This document shows, piece by piece, positions 4,633 through 6,889 of a stretch of 6,889 bases of DNA. Origin of the DNA: Opitutia bacterium UBA4506 (GTDB taxonomy: Bacteria > Verrucomicrobiota > Verrucomicrobiia > Opitutales > Puniceicoccaceae); contig DGMY01000049.1 in NCBI GenBank assembly GCA_002388665.1, positions 3,760 to 10,648 on the forward strand, read 5' to 3'. Positions within the stretch are counted from its first letter, which is position 1; each line of letters opens with the position of its first letter. The position numbers were made by a program, and so were the translations under genes. The notes beneath the pieces are model-generated. The model had not been told where the DNA came from. It made no database searches and was given only the letters and a program-made list of their open reading frames with translations.

Positions 4633-4735
4633 TGGACGCAAACGGGTAGGAAAACCCGTTCTCCTTTACGCTCCGCGAGAAGATGCCTTTTGCGTCTGCC
4701 ATTCCGCATCGCGGCTTCGCGTGAGACTCTCTCCC
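4633..4735. repeat. 110-bp direct repeat with AACGGGTA hairpin, copy 2
   Basis: Same unit as 4484-4594, starting TGGACGCAAACGGGTAGG. The hairpin (4641-4660) keeps 7 of 8 pairs, with an A-A mismatch at the top of the stem. The second half lacks about 8-9 bp and is more diverged (CATCGCGGCTTCGCGTGAGA). Open frames across both copies, on either strand, are low-complexity Arg/Ser-rich translations and not convincing genes. Confidence 0.7.
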
Positions 4736-4801
4736 GCTTCGGTCGGAGTTTGAACTCTCTGGGGTCGATGATTCATCTATCTAGTACTGAGGATGGGTGA
4801 T

Positions 4802-4856
4802 ATGGGTGTCCCGGATTGTTTTATTTTCCTTCGGGGAAATTGATAGGTGTCCCAAC
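4802..4856 (+). repeat. Two orphan GGTGTCCC right ends
   Basis: ATGGGTGTCCCGGATTGTTT (4802-4821) is nearly the same as the right end and flank at 3869-3890. GATAGGTGTCCCAACTATT (4842-4860) is a second, weaker copy about 40 bp on. No matching GGACACC left end with the right spacing is seen directly upstream; the nearest is at 4318. They may be solo ends or the right boundary of a larger composite region starting at 2955, 3714 or 4318. Confidence 0.5.
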
Positions 4857-4860
4857 TATT

Positions 4861-5071
4861 CGCTCAAATGTTCTTATTCCTCCTTTGCACAGAAGCCGGG
4901 CGGGTAGGCAACGGCCCGCGCCAACGCTCAAGACTACGGCTTGGCAAGCCAGTGTCTCAATAGGTTCAATCGAAGCACGCGCAAGAGCGGCACTCAATCA
5001 GCGCGGCTGGAAACATTCTCCCGACGCGAAAGTCTCTTGACCCACTATTCAACTCTTTTCACCCTCCGTTC
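4861..5071. other. Gene-free leader region of the pRiA4b-like gene
   Basis: I see no palindrome, repeat or confident promoter here. TTGACC (5037-5042) could be a -35, but no acceptable -10 follows before the ATG at 5072. Short open frames cross the region, but I could not match their translations to any family. A remnant of a lost gene cannot be excluded. Confidence 0.4.
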
Positions 5072-6859
5072 ATGGGATCCGCAAACGGCCAAAGATGTTT
5101 TCTGCTGCGAATCGAACTGCTGCACACCCACCGCCCCATATGGCGCGAGGTGATTCTACCGGCGGATCTGGGGCTCGATATAATGCACGAGGTCATTCAG
5201 GATACCATGGGTTGGGAAAACGATCATCTCCACCAGTTCGAACATAAAGGAATTCGCTACGAAACTCTTTCAATGGCGGAAAATGACCCCAAGCATGCGG
5301 AAATTCTTTTTTCCCTCAACGACCTGCTGAAACGCGCTGGCTCCCGCATGAGCTATACTTATGATTTCGGAGACAATTGGGAACATTTGATCACCCTGAA
5401 AAAGACTCTTCCTTGGGACGAGGAGAAGGTCTTCACCTGTACGGGGGGCGAGGGAGCCTGCCCCTTGGAAGACTGTGGTGGGGTGTACGGGTACGAGCGG
5501 ATTTGCCACTATCTCGAAGACCCCAAGAAAAATGACGATGGCTTTATGCCCTACGATGAATGGGTCCCCGAGGACTACGATCCGGACTTCGTCGATTTCG
5601 AGGTGATTGAGAAATGTCTGGAAGAACTCAAACAGGTAGAGGGCCGAGGCGATGAATTCAATCGACAGATCGCGGACGAGTTGATTGACGAAATGAGCGA
5701 TGACCCTGAAATGGACGATCCACTGGGGTTCTTTTTCGATAACCTCGAAGACCGGATTTCCGACGACGAGGAAATTGCTCCGTACGACAATCTTTCTGCC
5801 TCCGACAAAGAGCGGTTCAAAACCATGTTCGACCTCGGAGTTCAGGTGCGCCGAGCTGAGCCTTGGAAAAACTTTTGGGACCAAGACATCTTCGGTGTTC
5901 GCGATCCGGCAAGCGGCCTTCTCGACTTCGTATCAATTCTGGGGAGAGGTGGAGAGGTCTTCGCGGTTCACGTCCATCGTCCGCCCGAAAGTTACGCCTT
6001 TTGGGAAAAGACCCAAACTGGGACCCTCCCTGTGGACAACATCGCCGCCTACCTTCGCCATCTGCGATTGGTAGAGATTCAATTCGTCAAAAAGAGCGAA
6101 CTGGAGGGCGCCGACCTCTTCCTCTATGAGCTTCTGGATTACCCGTCCCCGAAACGCGGAAAGAACCAATGGATGCAGTTCCGCCGTTATTGTCCCCGCA
6201 GGATTCCCTGGTTTCCTCGCGCCGAGGATCTCCCCCCTCTGATTCGAGCAACGGCACTCACCCTTCGCTTGATCGATGAGGTGCGGTCCAATCCGAAGGG
6301 AGCGGTCGCCCAGTTTTACCGGGATCGAGTCGCCAATGGAGAACGTCTGCCATCCTTGCCCATCTTTACCCGAGGCGAAGAGGCAGGTGATTGGGATTCC
6401 TGGAACCTGGAGATCTCTCCCATGGATTGGGATGAATCCGGAGGAGCAGACACGAGCTATCAACCCAGTGAATTCGAGTTGGAGCGGATCGCGGCCCTGC
6501 CCCTCGTCAATCAAACCTGGGAAGTCGGAGCTGTCTATTTGGAGCAACCTATTTCAAACGGCACCGAACCGGTCATCCCGATAATCGCCATTGCATCTCC
6601 TACCGAGCAGATGGGAGATCCGCCCCAACCTTACGTCTCCGACCAGTATGAAGAGAATCCCGGAGAATGCATTTGGAGAGCCTTTTTCAAAACCGCTACG
6701 GAACGCAATCAACGACCTGTTGCACTCCAGGTGACCACGGAGACGGGGATGCAAACCTTTGAAGCTCCCGCAGCAAAAATGGGAATGCAACTCAACCTGG
6801 TTGATCGATTTTCTCTCATCGACCGTTTCTTCGAGATGATGTTATCGGCTGAGTTCTGA
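5072..6859 (+). CDS. Large pRiA4b ORF-3-like protein with C-terminal extension
   Basis: This encodes 595 aa. Residues about 8-185 match the plasmid pRiA4b ORF-3 family: LLRIELLHTHRPIWREVILP (11-30), a helix ending in TMGW (45-48), then DHLHQF, YTYDFGDNWEHLITL (95-109), CTGGEGACPLEDCGGVYGYE (123-142), and YDEW..EDYDPDFVDFEV (161-178). C123, C130 and C135 with neighbouring acidic residues could bind metal, which I infer. An acidic linker (about 205-245) leads to a second region (about 262-595) with QDIFGVRDPASGLLDFVSIL (271-290) and QFRRYCPRRIPWFP (369-382). That region resembles uncharacterised DUF domains (of the DUF7309/DUF6930 kind, from memory) seen next to pRiA4b domains. The biochemical role is unknown. 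There is no signal peptide or membrane segment, so it is probably cytoplasmic. The ATG at 5072 sits just ahead of the domain start. There is no Shine-Dalgarno sequence. It stands alone, and repeats flank both sides. Confidence 0.9.
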   Translation: MGSANGQRCFLLRIELLHTHRPIWREVILPADLGLDIMHEVIQDTMGWENDHLHQFEHKGIRYETLSMAENDPKHAEILFSLNDLLKRAGSRMSYTYDFGDNWEHLITLKKTLPWDEEKVFTCTGGEGACPLEDCGGVYGYERICHYLEDPKKNDDGFMPYDEWVPEDYDPDFVDFEVIEKCLEELKQVEGRGDEFNRQIADELIDEMSDDPEMDDPLGFFFDNLEDRISDDEEIAPYDNLSASDKERFKTMFDLGVQVRRAEPWKNFWDQDIFGVRDPASGLLDFVSILGRGGEVFAVHVHRPPESYAFWEKTQTGTLPVDNIAAYLRHLRLVEIQFVKKSELEGADLFLYELLDYPSPKRGKNQWMQFRRYCPRRIPWFPRAEDLPPLIRATALTLRLIDEVRSNPKGAVAQFYRDRVANGERLPSLPIFTRGEEAGDWDSWNLEISPMDWDESGGADTSYQPSEFELERIAALPLVNQTWEVGAVYLEQPISNGTEPVIPIIAIASPTEQMGDPPQPYVSDQYEENPGECIWRAFFKTATERNQRPVALQVTTETGMQTFEAPAAKMGMQLNLVDRFSLIDRFFEMMLSAEF

Positions 6860-6878
6860 GTGGGAAGAGAGGATTTCG

Positions 6879-6889
6879 GGACACCCATG
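6879..6889 (+). repeat. Left end of another GGACACCCATG element, cut by the window
   Basis: TTTCGGGACACCCATG at the end of the window is the same as the left boundary at 4314-4328 (TTTCGGGACACCCATG). It lies 19 bp after the stop of the pRiA4b-like gene. The rest of the element is outside the window. Confidence 0.6.

Noticed and set aside
4200..4800. Arg/Ser-rich open frames on both strands across the AACGGG repeats
   Set aside because: They span three unrelated repeat types and both direct-repeat copies, so this is repeat-derived translation, not a gene.
5270..5884. A 204-codon minus-strand open frame, and another at 5933-6547
   Set aside because: They are antisense shadows of the pRiA4b-like gene, whose + strand product has clear family motifs.

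Overview
The window looks like a chromosomal accessory segment with few genes and many repeats. Four protein genes look intact: a putative secreted glycoside-hydrolase-like protein (771-1796), a HigB/HigA toxin-antitoxin pair (2166-2444 and 2506-2853), and a large pRiA4b ORF-3-like protein (5072-6859). All are on the + strand. None has a clear Shine-Dalgarno sequence. Moderate-to-high GC, missing Shine-Dalgarno motifs and boilerplate-like intergenic repeats (GCACCCC-TCC-GGGGTGC hairpins, AACGGG hairpins, 'GCGGAGACGCGAAGGCGCGGAG'-style text) resemble what I associate with Verrucomicrobiota, perhaps Opitutae, or a related PVC lineage. This is an inference without a marker gene, so it is weak.

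Layout: 1-70 is a reverse-oriented piece of a hairpin-array repeat, and 103-395 is a forward copy. 396-770 has no gene but holds a run of degenerate GGGTGTCCC-AATATTT units (570-660). The hydrolase-like gene follows, then a spacer with a 61-bp inverted-repeat element (1906-1966). The higBA operon has twin palindromic operators (2101-2117 and 2136-2150). Directly after higA, overlapping its stop as ATGA, lie the remains of a third small gene, cut off by a repeat element.

2955-4750 is a repeat mosaic. Three module types recur in the same order: a GGACACCCATG-ended inverted-repeat element (2955-3046, 3714-3879, 4318-4408), a 98-bp MITE-like inverted-repeat element (3088-3185, 3936-4033), and the hairpin array (3186-3473, 4034-4298). 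Between two module blocks lies a minus-strand remnant of an AHSA1/SRPBCC-family gene (3474-3710), trimmed at both ends exactly where repeats begin. Further on are three AACGGG hairpins, two of which differ by paired, compensatory changes, and two direct copies of a roughly 110-bp repeat. The window ends with another GGACACCCATG end (6879-6889), 19 bp after the last gene.

The genes do not form one pathway. HigBA is a self-contained toxin-antitoxin unit. The most distinctive content is the family of modular non-coding elements that has colonised, and apparently truncated, small genes. No transposase lies in the window, so any mobilising enzyme would have to act in trans.
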